Assembly (NCBI RefSeq): GCF_001598815.1
Contig: NZ_BCZQ01000019.1
Location: 1 to 64,000, forward strand
Direction of reading: 5' to 3'
Length of the DNA stretch: 64,000 nt
DNA from: Sphingopyxis terrae subsp. terrae NBRC 15098
Lineage (GTDB): Bacteria > Pseudomonadota > Alphaproteobacteria > Sphingomonadales > Sphingomonadaceae
Part shown: one piece after another, positions 17,248 to 25,909 of the stretch
Layout of the letters: each line of letters opens with the position of its first letter
Numbering within the stretch: the stretch's first letter is position 1
Notes under the pieces: generated by a model
The model's input: only the letters and a program-made list of their open reading frames with translations
Database searches by the model: none
Told to the model about the DNA's origin: nothing
Made by a program: the position numbers and the translations under genes

Positions 17248-18893
17248 TGGACGTCCTCCGCTCCGCGTACGCGTTCGAAAAGGGCTGCCGTGTCGGCGGG
17301 CGGCGTGTCGCCGCGCCAGGCGACATGGAGATCGGGCCGTGAGAGCAGCAGCGCATGGCGATAGACCTGCGTGCGTTCGTCGGGTGCGATGTCGAGCAGC
17401 TTCACCGGAACCCCCACCGCTTGCGCCGCGGCCAGCATCGGCGAGACGTTGATCGCGGGATCGAAACGCAGAAGCGTATAATCGGAGCCGAAATCGTCAT
17501 AGACCGATCGGCCGCTGCGCCGCCAGAAATGCGGCGTCCGGCAACCGGGAACCGTCGATTGTTCGAAACCCGCCATCGAATAGCCCGGCTGCGCCTCGCC
17601 ATCATAGGCGATGACCGGCGAGGCGGGATAGAAATAGCCGAAATTCAGACCGCCGCAGCAATATTGCTGGACGTTGAGCGCATGGACCTTTTCCCCGAAC
17701 GCGCTGCGCGCGGCGTCGCCCGCGGCGCCATCGGCCTCGATGTCCGAAGGTACCTCCCGGCGATGGGCGATGGCGCCCAGCGCATGGTTCATCGCATAAT
17801 GCGACACTTGTTCGGTGATCGGCAGTCGTTCGGCCTCATAGGCATCGAGCAGCCCTTGCCCACCCCACCCGTTCAACGTCGCGGCGAGCAACCAGGAGAG
17901 GTTCATCGCATCGGCGATCCCGGCATTCATGCCATAGCCGGCATAGGGCACCCACAGATGCGCGCTGTCGCCGCATATGAACAGGCGCCGGTCGCGGAAC
18001 TTGTCGGCGATCAACCGGCGGCCGATCCAGTCTTCGTTGGCGATGACCTCATAGTCGAAGTCGGGACCGACGCCCAGGATGGTGCGGATCGCGGCGTCGC
18101 GATCGATCGCGTCGAAATCCTCCTCATGCTCGTACAGATAGCAATGGATCAGCCATTTTTCCTTGCCGTCGATGGCGACGGTATTGCCCGAACGGCGCGG
18201 GTTGAGCGACAGGTTCATCCAGCCGGGACGGCCGTGCATCATGGCGAGAAGCCCGGGTGCGCGAATATAGGTCGACTGGACGCGCTGGACGACGGGATCG
18301 CCCGAAAGCGTCGCGCCGATCGTCTTGCGCACCAGCGAGCGCCCGCCGTCGCAGCCGATCAGATAGGCCGCGCGCGCGCGCTCTTCGCTACCGCTGTCGA
18401 GATCGCGATAGACTGCGGTGACGCCATCGGCATCCTGCTGCGCCTCGACCAGCTCGTGACGGTTGAGAATGGTAATGAGCGGATGGGCCGCCGCGTGCGC
18501 GAACAGGATCGGTTCGAGATAGATCTGGTTGATCCGGTGCGGCGGCTCCGCCGTCGGCCACCAGGTATCGGCGCCTTCGAAGTCGGTCCAGCGTTCGGCG
18601 CGGGCCGGAATCGCGATACGCGTGATCTCGTGCCCCTGCGTCACCGTGGTCCGGTAGACGCAGTCGTTCGGATAGTCGGCGGGCAAGCCGCCGGCGCGAA
18701 CATCGTCGGCGATGCCGAGACGGCGGAACGCCTCCATCGTGCGCGCCGCGACATGGTTGCACTTGACGCTCGGCGGTTCGCCCGCGCTGCGGCGCTCGAC
18801 GATCGTCGAGCGGATCCCGCGCCGCGCGAGGTCGAGCGCCAGCACCATGCCGACCGGGCCGGCACCCGAAATGAAAACCCGATTTTCGTTCAT
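17244..18893 (-). CDS. FAD-dependent aromatic monooxygenase (PHBH/MhpA type)
   Basis: The 549-residue class A flavoprotein hydroxylase shows the FAD fold GAGPVGMVLALDLARRGI near the N-terminus, the DG motif in LIGCDGGRSLVRKTIG (about residue 185) and the GD motif in LFICGDSAHLWVPYAGYGMN (about residue 305). A C-terminal thioredoxin-like domain, as in MhpA, ends the protein. The ATG at 18893 is chosen because it overlaps the dioxygenase stop as ATGA; an in-frame ATG at 18899 is also possible. It probably ortho-hydroxylates a phenol to the catechol cleaved by its LigB-type neighbour. Confidence 0.83.
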   Translation of the reverse strand: MNENRVFISGAGPVGMVLALDLARRGIRSTIVERRSAGEPPSVKCNHVAARTMEAFRRLGIADDVRAGGLPADYPNDCVYRTTVTQGHEITRIAIPARAERWTDFEGADTWWPTAEPPHRINQIYLEPILFAHAAAHPLITILNRHELVEAQQDADGVTAVYRDLDSGSEERARAAYLIGCDGGRSLVRKTIGATLSGDPVVQRVQSTYIRAPGLLAMMHGRPGWMNLSLNPRRSGNTVAIDGKEKWLIHCYLYEHEEDFDAIDRDAAIRTILGVGPDFDYEVIANEDWIGRRLIADKFRDRRLFICGDSAHLWVPYAGYGMNAGIADAMNLSWLLAATLNGWGGQGLLDAYEAERLPITEQVSHYAMNHALGAIAHRREVPSDIEADGAAGDAARSAFGEKVHALNVQQYCCGGLNFGYFYPASPVIAYDGEAQPGYSMAGFEQSTVPGCRTPHFWRRSGRSVYDDFGSDYTLLRFDPAINVSPMLAAAQAVGVPVKLLDIAPDERTQVYRHALLLSRPDLHVAWRGDTPPADTAALFERVRGAEDVQ

Positions 18894-19912
18894 TGCCATT
18901 CCACAAAGGCGCAGGAAGACCCCGTCCCCCCCTCGGTCCGATAAAGCGGCTGATATCCGACCACCGACATGCGTAGCCCCGCCTCGCGCATCGCCGCCGA
19001 CGTCGCGATCCAGCTCTTGCACTCCGACGTGCCCGCCATCAGTTCGGCCTGCGGAATACCGCACAGCGCCTCGCGATCGTCGCGCGCCAGCGCATCGAGA
19101 AACCAGCGGTCCCATTCTTCGTCGACCACGAAGTGCGTGAGCCCGCCCGTCGTCAGGATAGCAACGCGGGCATCGCTGTCCCACGCGGCGATCGCGCGGG
19201 CGACCGCGGCGCCGAAATCATAGCAGCGCGCCGCCGGAGGGCTGTTGTCATAATACCAGCAGTTCACGTCGACGGGGACGTTCGGCTTCACCCGGTCGCG
19301 CAGCAGATTCTTGTACAGGAAGCCATAGGCGTGCGGCAGGCCGTAGAGCAGCGACTTATCGTTCCGCACCGTCGGCTTTTCATGACACAGCGTCACGTCG
19401 AAGCCTTCCTTGCCCACCACATGCCGGGCGATATGCTGGCCCAGCGTGCGGTGGCCGGGAAAATTGACCTGATCCTCGGGCAGATGCCCGTGATCGGAGA
19501 TTTCGATCCCGACCGGCAGCCGCGCATTCTGCTCGGCAGTGCGCGGCAGATTGGGCAGTTCATCGGCGGCCACGACCGCAAAGGCGGGGACGATCTCGGA
19601 GAAGAATTCGTTCTGATCGTTGCCGATCATCACGACGACATCGGGATCCACTTCGGCAAAACGCGCATGCAGGCGGTCGATCGCATCGAAACTCGCTTCG
19701 AGGGCGGCGCGGCGGGTGGCGAGATCGAGCCTGTCGGCGAGCCTTTCGGGCGCGCGTTCGGCCTCGAGCTCCGCATATTTGAGCTTGCGCCCGCGGAACC
19801 AGAGGGGGATGCCGTCCGCGCGGTCGCGCGCGGCCCGGATATCCCAATCCTCTGCCATCGTATGAAGCTGCGGCGTATGCGCGCAGCCGATTCCCAGCAC
19901 GATCTCGGCCAA
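18890..19912 (-). CDS. LigB-type extradiol dioxygenase, single-subunit, with Gln at the usual second iron His
   Basis: The 340-residue protein starts MAEIVLGIGCAHTPQLH, matching the first iron ligand (His12). SDHGHL supplies the acid/base His and TSECKSW the expected Glu ligand. At the second ligand position, where LigB has Asn-Asp-His, this protein reads GNDQNEFF (Gln100). No LigA-like gene is adjacent. It sits between a FAD monooxygenase and an FAH-type enzyme, so ring cleavage is the natural role. The substitution may mark a subfamily with altered metal binding rather than inactivation. Confidence 0.8.
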   Translation of the reverse strand: MAEIVLGIGCAHTPQLHTMAEDWDIRAARDRADGIPLWFRGRKLKYAELEAERAPERLADRLDLATRRAALEASFDAIDRLHARFAEVDPDVVVMIGNDQNEFFSEIVPAFAVVAADELPNLPRTAEQNARLPVGIEISDHGHLPEDQVNFPGHRTLGQHIARHVVGKEGFDVTLCHEKPTVRNDKSLLYGLPHAYGFLYKNLLRDRVKPNVPVDVNCWYYDNSPPAARCYDFGAAVARAIAAWDSDARVAILTTGGLTHFVVDEEWDRWFLDALARDDREALCGIPQAELMAGTSECKSWIATSAAMREAGLRMSVVGYQPLYRTEGGTGSSCAFVEWQ

Positions 19913-19949
19913 GCCGTCCTCCCGTCGCGTCCCTGAAGCCCGAGTTCGA

Positions 19950-20915
19950 TCAGGCGATGATCTTGATGCGGTTCGACAAGCGGCCCAATCCCTCGACTTC
20001 CACGTCGGTCAGCTTGCCGTCGTAGAGATTGAGATAGGTGCCGATGTTGCCGCGCGGATGCTTTTCGGTGCCCTTCGACGCGGTACCCGTGTGCAGGCAG
20101 TCGCCGACCTCCATCGTGAACCATTTGCTCGCTTCGGAGATCACGCGTTCGACCGGGAAGAAATAATTGGCGGTGCTGTCGTCGGCATAGCATTCGCCGT
20201 CGATGTAACCGCGGACACGCAGCACATTCGGATCGGGTATTTCATCCTTGGTGGTCAGCCACGGCCCCATGGCGGCGAAAGTGTCGGCGCCCTTCGACTT
20301 GCTGTGATAGATGAACAGCAGATAGGTGTCCTCGTCGCCTTCGAACTTCGGGCGCCAAGCGAGGTGATGCGGCTTGATGACTTCGGGCCGCTGCTTGAGC
20401 GCGATCGAATCCTGCGAAAATTTGACTCCGCTGGCGGTGACGTCGTTGGTCAGCGTGTAGCCGAAGACATAGTCGAGCGCCTTTTCGGGCGGCACATTCT
20501 TCGCCGTCTTGCCGAACACGACCACGGGTTCGGGTTCGGGGATCGACTGGCCATGATCCTTGAGCAGTTCGATCGGCTTGTTATGCCCGGTCAGCGCCGA
20601 ACGCCCCTTGGTGAAAAACATCGGGGCGGTCATCGGCTTGACGGCATATTGGTTGAGATTGTTGTTGTTCACCGCACAGCCAAGGATCTTCGAGGCTTTG
20701 GGGCTCGGCGCCATCCAGTCGGCGTCGGCCAGATCGATCACCGGCAACCGCCCGGCTTTCGCCGCCTCGATCGCCGCTGCAGCGGCATCGAGCCCCGCGT
20801 TTTCGGCTTCGATCAGATCTTCCATCCACGCATAGTCCAGCGCGACGGCGCGGTCGTCGGCGACGCGCGCGATGACGGTCGGCTTGCCGTTCAGCCTTAT
20901 CATTCCCAGTTTCAT
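19950..20915 (-). CDS. Fumarylacetoacetate hydrolase family protein (second of the operon)
   Basis: This 321-residue FAH-fold enzyme differs clearly from its neighbour at 16273. Landmarks are MAPSPKASKILGCAVNN, a catalytic core EPEPVVVFGKTAKNV with FGYTLTNDVTA, and a C-terminal GDCLHTGTASKGT. Two FAH-type enzymes in one operon suggest one hydrolyses and the other isomerises or decarboxylates the cleavage product, as in HpaG-type systems. It lies 37 bp before the dioxygenase and 43 bp after the Rieske gene. Confidence 0.78.
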   Translation of the reverse strand: MKLGMIRLNGKPTVIARVADDRAVALDYAWMEDLIEAENAGLDAAAAAIEAAKAGRLPVIDLADADWMAPSPKASKILGCAVNNNNLNQYAVKPMTAPMFFTKGRSALTGHNKPIELLKDHGQSIPEPEPVVVFGKTAKNVPPEKALDYVFGYTLTNDVTASGVKFSQDSIALKQRPEVIKPHHLAWRPKFEGDEDTYLLFIYHSKSKGADTFAAMGPWLTTKDEIPDPNVLRVRGYIDGECYADDSTANYFFPVERVISEASKWFTMEVGDCLHTGTASKGTEKHPRGNIGTYLNLYDGKLTDVEVEGLGRLSNRIKIIA

Positions 20916-20958
20916 AAACAGTCCTCCTCCGGCGGCCGTCGGGCGCGCGCTGTGGTTG

Positions 20959-22242
20959 TCAGATGGTTTCGGTGGCGTCCTCGGCGATCATGCCCATCGC
21001 GATCTGATATTCGCGCTTCACCGCTTCGGGCTGGCCGACCTGATGCTGATAGTCGGGGCGGTTCAGGCGATAGGCGAGCGAGTCCCCCAGCGCGCGGCTT
21101 TCCTCCAGCGTCATCGAGGTGGTGAACAGTTCGCGATGCTTGATCGGCATTTCGATGCAGCGGTTGGCCTCGGGATCACGGATCAACCCCTTCGGCTCGC
21201 GCCCTTCGGCGACCGCCTTGATATTGTCGTCGAAACAGCGGCGCATCATCACGATCCCGCGATCGCTCTGCCCCAGATGCTCCTCGGTCCGGTCGGCGAT
21301 GCGGCCCTGCCCCGCCCAGGCGACGATGTCCTGGTTGAGCACATGGCTGGTAATCCAGTTGCCCTGCGCATCCTTGACCGGCCCCGTCCAATAGGGAACC
21401 CGCTTCTGCACATAGGGTTCGCGATCGACGGGGACGCGGTGAAACATCCAGGTGATGCTCAGCGTATTCTCGTCATCGACCGGAATGCGCCATTCGATAT
21501 GGTCGCCCAGGAAAAAGGCGTTCGGCCACAGCGCGGTCGCGCCAACCGTCCAATGCTGGTTGCTCTTGTCGGTATCTTCGCGAACGCGGCGATAGATGTG
21601 GCCATAGTCGAATTCGTCGAACTGCAGCTCGAGATGCTTCGGCCCATAGCTGCCGTCGCCGAACAGCCGCGACGACCAGTTGCGGTGCATCCATTCGAAA
21701 TGAACGGGGTCGAGGCTGTTTTCCTGGCACTGGAACCAGTTGCACGGCACATCGGCATAGACGATCTGGCGAAAGCCGTTGGCCCAGGTGAAAGGCTCCC
21801 AATTGGGTACCAGCGGCGCGGGATCGGGGCCCATATAGGCCCAGAGCATTCCCGCCTTTTCTTCGACCGGATAGGCTTTGGTGCGAATCTTGTCGCGGAA
21901 GTTGGCCTTGGGATTCGCGACATCCTCATAGGGTTGTTCGAGGCACTTGCCCGATGCGCCAAAGCACCAGCCGTGATAGCTGCAGCGCAGTCCGTCCTCT
22001 TCGATGATCCCGTGCAGCATATCGGCGCGGCGATGCGGGCACTGGCGGTCGATCAGCCCGTAGCTGCCGTCGCCGGCGCGGAAAGCGACGAGCGACTCCC
22101 CGAGCAAGGTCACCGGCTTGATCCCCAGATCGTCAAGCTCGGCTGCCGCGACGAAAGGGTGCCAATACCGCCGGAGCAATTCGCCCATCGGGGTTCCCGG
22201 ACCCACGCGGGTCAATCGTTCATTCTGCGCCGGACTTGCCAT
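20959..22242 (-). CDS. Rieske-type aromatic oxygenase, alpha subunit (phthalate/vanillate class)
   Basis: The 427-residue oxygenase has Cys68-x-His70 (DRQCPHRRADM) and Cys87-x-x-His90 (CSYHGW) for the Rieske cluster. ENSLDPVHFEWMH (about 180-192) provides iron ligands, and Asp/Glu residues follow in the catalytic domain. It is longer than the Rieske protein at 12618 and only distantly similar. It is the first gene of the leftward operon and divergent from an IclR regulator, with a strong inverted repeat between them. It likely performs the first hydroxylation or O-demethylation step. Confidence 0.85.
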   Translation of the reverse strand: MASPAQNERLTRVGPGTPMGELLRRYWHPFVAAAELDDLGIKPVTLLGESLVAFRAGDGSYGLIDRQCPHRRADMLHGIIEEDGLRCSYHGWCFGASGKCLEQPYEDVANPKANFRDKIRTKAYPVEEKAGMLWAYMGPDPAPLVPNWEPFTWANGFRQIVYADVPCNWFQCQENSLDPVHFEWMHRNWSSRLFGDGSYGPKHLELQFDEFDYGHIYRRVREDTDKSNQHWTVGATALWPNAFFLGDHIEWRIPVDDENTLSITWMFHRVPVDREPYVQKRVPYWTGPVKDAQGNWITSHVLNQDIVAWAGQGRIADRTEEHLGQSDRGIVMMRRCFDDNIKAVAEGREPKGLIRDPEANRCIEMPIKHRELFTTSMTLEESRALGDSLAYRLNRPDYQHQVGQPEAVKREYQIAMGMIAEDATETI

Positions 22243-22294
22243 TGCCGCCCTCTCGTCTCCCTCGTTTTGCTGCCCTCACCTATCCATGATGTAT

Positions 22295-22334
22295 CGACAT
22301 ACGCAACATATTGGTCTAATAGTTGCGTATGTCG
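22295..22334. promoter_or_regulatory. 13-bp perfect inverted repeat between Rieske operon and IclR gene
   Basis: CGACATACGCAAC (22295-22307) and GTTGCGTATGTCG (22322-22334) are perfect inverted repeats separated by 14 bp. The right arm contains the presumed ATG of the IclR gene and also forms GTTGCG-TATGT-CGCAAC (22322-22338). Placement in the 86-bp divergent spacer makes it a likely autoregulatory IclR operator that also controls the Rieske operon. Confidence 0.7.
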
Positions 22335-23174
22335 CAACAAATTCCATCCCCCATCAGCGAACGCGACCTGCGCCGGCAGTCGCCGACCGAGGGGCTGGGC
22401 AAGATCGAGGCGGTTGCGACGGCGACGGCGATCATCGACCTGCTCGCCGAACGCGGCGGCAAGGTCAGCGTGCAGGACGTCGCCACGATGCTGGGCCTGA
22501 CCAAGTCGCGCGCCTCGCGCCACCTGTCCAATCTCGAGCAATTGGGTCTGGTCCAATTGCAGGGCAGCCGCGGTTATGAACTGGGCTGGCGCCTGATGCG
22601 CTGGGGCCATATCGCCGCGAGCCGCTTCGACCTGGGCGCGCTGCTCGACGACTATCTCGTCGCGCTGGGCAATACGCTGCAGCTTACGGTCCTGCTGGCA
22701 ACCGCAGCGGGCGGCGACGCGGTCGTGATGCGGTCGATCCCGGCGCCGCAGGCGATCCACATCGACGTCAAGCCCGGCTTGGTGTTGAGCCTGCCGCATT
22801 CGCCGACGGCCCGCATCGTCTTTGCCTTTCAATCGCGCGAGCGGCGCGAGGAACTGCTCGACCATCTGTGTGCGCGCGAACCCGATTTCCGGGTCGCCGA
22901 CCGCGCCGTCTTCATGAAGCAGATCGCCGATATTCAGCGCCACTATGTCTGCTGGACGCGCGACAAGTTCAACCTGGGTCATGGCGCGGTGGCAGCGCCC
23001 ATATTCGATGCCGACCACCGGCTGTGCGCGGTGATCACCGTCATGCTGCCCAGTGCCATGCTGGGCGAGGACGGCCCGCCGATCCACGTCATCCGGGCGT
23101 TGATCGATTGCTGCCGCCAGTCGTCGAGGCGCCTGAATTCGCGCTTTCACTTTCCCGACTATCCGGCGCGTTGA
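22329..23174 (+). CDS. IclR-family transcriptional regulator
   Basis: This 281-residue protein has a winged helix (KIEAVATATAIIDLLAERGG to TKSRASRHLSNLEQLGLV, about 25-75) and an IclR effector domain ending GAVAAPIFDADHRLCAVITV. It is paralogous in design to the IclR protein at 11872 but not closely similar. The ATG at 22329 lies within one arm of the operator-like repeat and lacks a clear ribosome site, so the transcript may be leaderless or the start slightly different. It is divergent from the five-gene Rieske-FAH-LigB operon it probably regulates. Confidence 0.83.
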   Translation: MSQQIPSPISERDLRRQSPTEGLGKIEAVATATAIIDLLAERGGKVSVQDVATMLGLTKSRASRHLSNLEQLGLVQLQGSRGYELGWRLMRWGHIAASRFDLGALLDDYLVALGNTLQLTVLLATAAGGDAVVMRSIPAPQAIHIDVKPGLVLSLPHSPTARIVFAFQSRERREELLDHLCAREPDFRVADRAVFMKQIADIQRHYVCWTRDKFNLGHGAVAAPIFDADHRLCAVITVMLPSAMLGEDGPPIHVIRALIDCCRQSSRRLNSRFHFPDYPAR

Positions 23175-23206
23175 TCGCCCGCGGCCTGATCATTCCATAA
23201 AAATTC

Positions 23207-23233
23207 GGCCCCGAACGCAAAGCGTCCGGGGCC
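23207..23233 (-). terminator. Rho-independent terminator of the TonB receptor gene
   Basis: GGCCCCGAACGC (23207-23218) pairs with GCGTCCGGGGCC (23222-23233) with one mismatch and a 3-base loop. Read on the minus strand the stem is followed by GAATTTTTATGG, a short T-tract. It lies about 40 bp past the receptor stop and could also act on the convergent IclR gene. Confidence 0.7.
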
Positions 23234-23272
23234 AGGGAGTGCATATCTGGTCCGGCCCGGCGGCCGCGACCC

Positions 23273-25537
23273 TCAATATTTAACGCTGAATTCGACACCG
23301 ATCGTACGCGGCGTCGCATAGAGCGCGCTGTACGGCGTCACGCTGTCGGCGGTCAGGTTGAACAGCGCGCGCTTGTCGAAGAGATTGTCGACGAACAGCT
23401 TGGTCGACCAGGTGTCGCCTTTCGACAGCGTCGCCGACACATCGACCAGCGTATAGGCGCCCGGCGTGTGGAGATTATATTGCGGGCGATAATCCGAATA
23501 GGCGATGCGGCCCGAATTCTGGACGTTTGCCGCGAGCGCCATGTCGAAGTCGCCGCCGAGGTTCCAGTGATAATTGGCATAGGCGCTGAACGTGTGGCGC
23601 GGCGTATCGGTGAATTGCGTTCCGGCGAGCGGGCTGCCGTTCATCGCCGGCTGATCCTTCAGCCATTTCGCCTTGAACAGCGTGCCGCTGAACCCGATGT
23701 CCAGCCCGCGTACCGGCCGCGCGCTGATATCGACCTCGATCCCCTGCGACCGGGCGCACAGCCCTTCGCAGTTGAGGATGCCTTCGAACGCACCGTTGTA
23801 GAACTCGCCCGAGATCTGCGTGTCGTACCAGTTGATGTGGTAGAGGGCGATGTTGGCGGTCAGATGGTTGTTGAACCACTGGGTCTTCGCGCCGGCCTCG
23901 AAGTTCCACGTATAGTCGGGGCCATAGGCATCGGGAAGTTCGGGAACGACCTTCAGCACCGTGCCGCCGACGCGATAGCCCTGCGACGCGGAGGCATAGA
24001 GCATGACATTGTCGGTCGGCTTGTAGTCGGCCTCGAACTTGAAGATCGCCTTGTTTTCCTTCGACGTCAGCGTATCGGGCGTGCCCGCCGTACCCAGACG
24101 CAGGAAGGGAACGATCGGCGTCAGCACGTCGCGGCGTTTCGCGGTGAAATAGCGGATGCCGCCGAGGACCGAGAAACGATCCGAGAATTTTACCGTCGCT
24201 TCACCGAAAGCCGCGAACTGGTCGAGCTTGAACCGCGCCGAGCGCTGGAACCAGATCGGGTTGGTGGCGCTGGCCGGAATGACGTCGCCCGACACCCGAT
24301 CGACGTCCTGCAGGATGTTTTCGATCTCGGTATCGCGGGTCTGATACATGACGCCGGCGACCAGATTGAACGGACCATCGAACTTCGTCGCGACGCGCGC
24401 TTCGGTGTTCCACAGCTCCAGCTTCTGATGCTGGATGAAGGCCAGATCGGTCGGCGTCGCGGTGTCGGGGAAGGCGTCGATGCTCTGGAGGAAGCGGAAG
24501 AAGTCCCCCATCCCCGAATTGTCCTTGATCGCGTCGTTCTTGCGATGCTGATAGGCCTGCGTCAGCGTGACGACCGCCGGCCCGAAATCATGTTCGAGGG
24601 TAAGGCCGCCCAAAACCGTCGTATCGTTGAACTGCCCCTTGGTCGGCAGCTTGCTCTGGAGCTCGCCGACCGCGGGATAGGCCACGCCGCCGATCGACGA
24701 CGCCCACGGCTGCGAAAAGCCCGCGCCCGCCGATTCGAGCCGCTGGACATAGAGCTGCGAGGTCAGCGTCGTGTCGGGGCCGAGCTCGACCTTGGTGTTG
24801 AGGCGGAAGCCCGTCTGGTCAGCCTGATTGAAATTCTTGATGCCATGCTGGACATCGTCGACGAAGCCGCCGGTATGGACCTGATAGCCGACTAGGCGAA
24901 CCGCCGCCTTGTCGCCGACCGGCAGGTTGAGCATGCCCTTCACCGACCAGCTCGGCGAGCCTTCCTTGATCGTCGCGGCGCTGAGGTCCATGCGGCCGGC
25001 GAAATCGGCCGGATCGGCTTCGTTCGAAATGATCCGCACGACGCCCGCGAGCGCCGAGGAGCCATAGAGCGTGCTCTGCGGTCCGCGCAGGACTTCAACG
25101 CGAGCGGCGTCCCACACCACGAGGTCGGTCTGGCGCCCCGACGTCAGCGCGGCGCTTTCGCCCGAACCCGAGGTCGGCAGATTGTCGTAATAGAGCCCGA
25201 CGGTCGATTCCCCCGCACCGACGAGGCCGCGGATCATGATCGTGTTGAGGCCGGGGCCTTCGTTGATGACGTTCAGACCCGCGACGTTGCGCGTGATGTC
25301 GTCGAAGTTCACGACATTCTTCGATTCAAGCTGATCCGCGGTCAGCACGCCGATGCTCGACGGCGTATTCTGGACCGTCTCGTTGCCGCGCTTGCTCGCG
25401 GTCACGATGATCGGTGCCTGCGCATTGTCGTCTGCCGTCGATGCGTCCTGCGCATAGGCGGGCGCAGCCCCGCAAAGAATCGCGGCGGTCGCCGCCGATG
25501 CCGCCCAGATCGTCCGCGATTTCAAAAATGCCGACAT
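23273..25537 (-). CDS. TonB-dependent outer-membrane receptor
   Basis: The 754-residue receptor has a signal peptide (residues 1-29, cleavage after AYAQ), a TonB-box/plug start (APIIVTASKRGNETVQNTP), a plug domain with VEVLRGPQSTLYGSSALAG (about 130-150) and a C-terminal beta-barrel ending in the aromatic FSVKY. Length and layout fit the sphingomonad receptor class that takes up aromatic or other organic substrates. A GGGAGGG ribosome site precedes the ATG. It lies beside the Rieske-FAH-LigB operon, which hints at import of that pathway's substrate. The ligand cannot be read from sequence. Confidence 0.9.
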   Translation of the reverse strand: MSAFLKSRTIWAASAATAAILCGAAPAYAQDASTADDNAQAPIIVTASKRGNETVQNTPSSIGVLTADQLESKNVVNFDDITRNVAGLNVINEGPGLNTIMIRGLVGAGESTVGLYYDNLPTSGSGESAALTSGRQTDLVVWDAARVEVLRGPQSTLYGSSALAGVVRIISNEADPADFAGRMDLSAATIKEGSPSWSVKGMLNLPVGDKAAVRLVGYQVHTGGFVDDVQHGIKNFNQADQTGFRLNTKVELGPDTTLTSQLYVQRLESAGAGFSQPWASSIGGVAYPAVGELQSKLPTKGQFNDTTVLGGLTLEHDFGPAVVTLTQAYQHRKNDAIKDNSGMGDFFRFLQSIDAFPDTATPTDLAFIQHQKLELWNTEARVATKFDGPFNLVAGVMYQTRDTEIENILQDVDRVSGDVIPASATNPIWFQRSARFKLDQFAAFGEATVKFSDRFSVLGGIRYFTAKRRDVLTPIVPFLRLGTAGTPDTLTSKENKAIFKFEADYKPTDNVMLYASASQGYRVGGTVLKVVPELPDAYGPDYTWNFEAGAKTQWFNNHLTANIALYHINWYDTQISGEFYNGAFEGILNCEGLCARSQGIEVDISARPVRGLDIGFSGTLFKAKWLKDQPAMNGSPLAGTQFTDTPRHTFSAYANYHWNLGGDFDMALAANVQNSGRIAYSDYRPQYNLHTPGAYTLVDVSATLSKGDTWSTKLFVDNLFDKRALFNLTADSVTPYSALYATPRTIGVEFSVKY

Positions 25538-25909
25538 AAAGTCCCTCCCCAGCCATCCGTTGTTTCAGACCGCCTCACCAGAAGCGGTTTCCGTGATTTG
25601 TTTCACATGTTATATATTTCTGGATGACCGACAAGCGGATTTTGCAATTTGTTTCACAGAACGCAACATTGGATCACAGTGCGCGACACATAATCGCTGG
25701 TTTCACCGATACCGCGGGATGGTTCGTAGGGAGCCTATACGGGGCCGAGCGGTCCGGGCATATCCGTTCGATCAAGGGAATCGCGAAAAGGCGCCGGCAC
25801 GCGCGCGTCTCGCCGCCTTCGATGGCGCAGCGAACAGGATCGGGAAGGGCGTCGATCAAGCGACGCGGAATAGCGGCTTACCGGCGGCCCTGCTGCATGC
25901 GCTATGGCG
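25538..25909. promoter_or_regulatory. 372-bp intergenic region with CRP/FNR-like site and repeated half-site
   Basis: The stretch between the receptor start and the end of the convergent-side esterase has no convincing gene. GTGA-TTTGTT-TCAC at 25593-25606 fits the GTGA-N6-TCAC pattern of CRP/FNR-family regulators. The 12-mer ATTTGTTTCACA recurs at 25647-25658 (first copy 25596-25607). The first site lies 56 bp upstream of the receptor ATG. An A+T-rich ATGTTATATATTTC follows it. From 25700 to 25909 I see nothing beyond GC-rich spacer. Confidence 0.5.
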
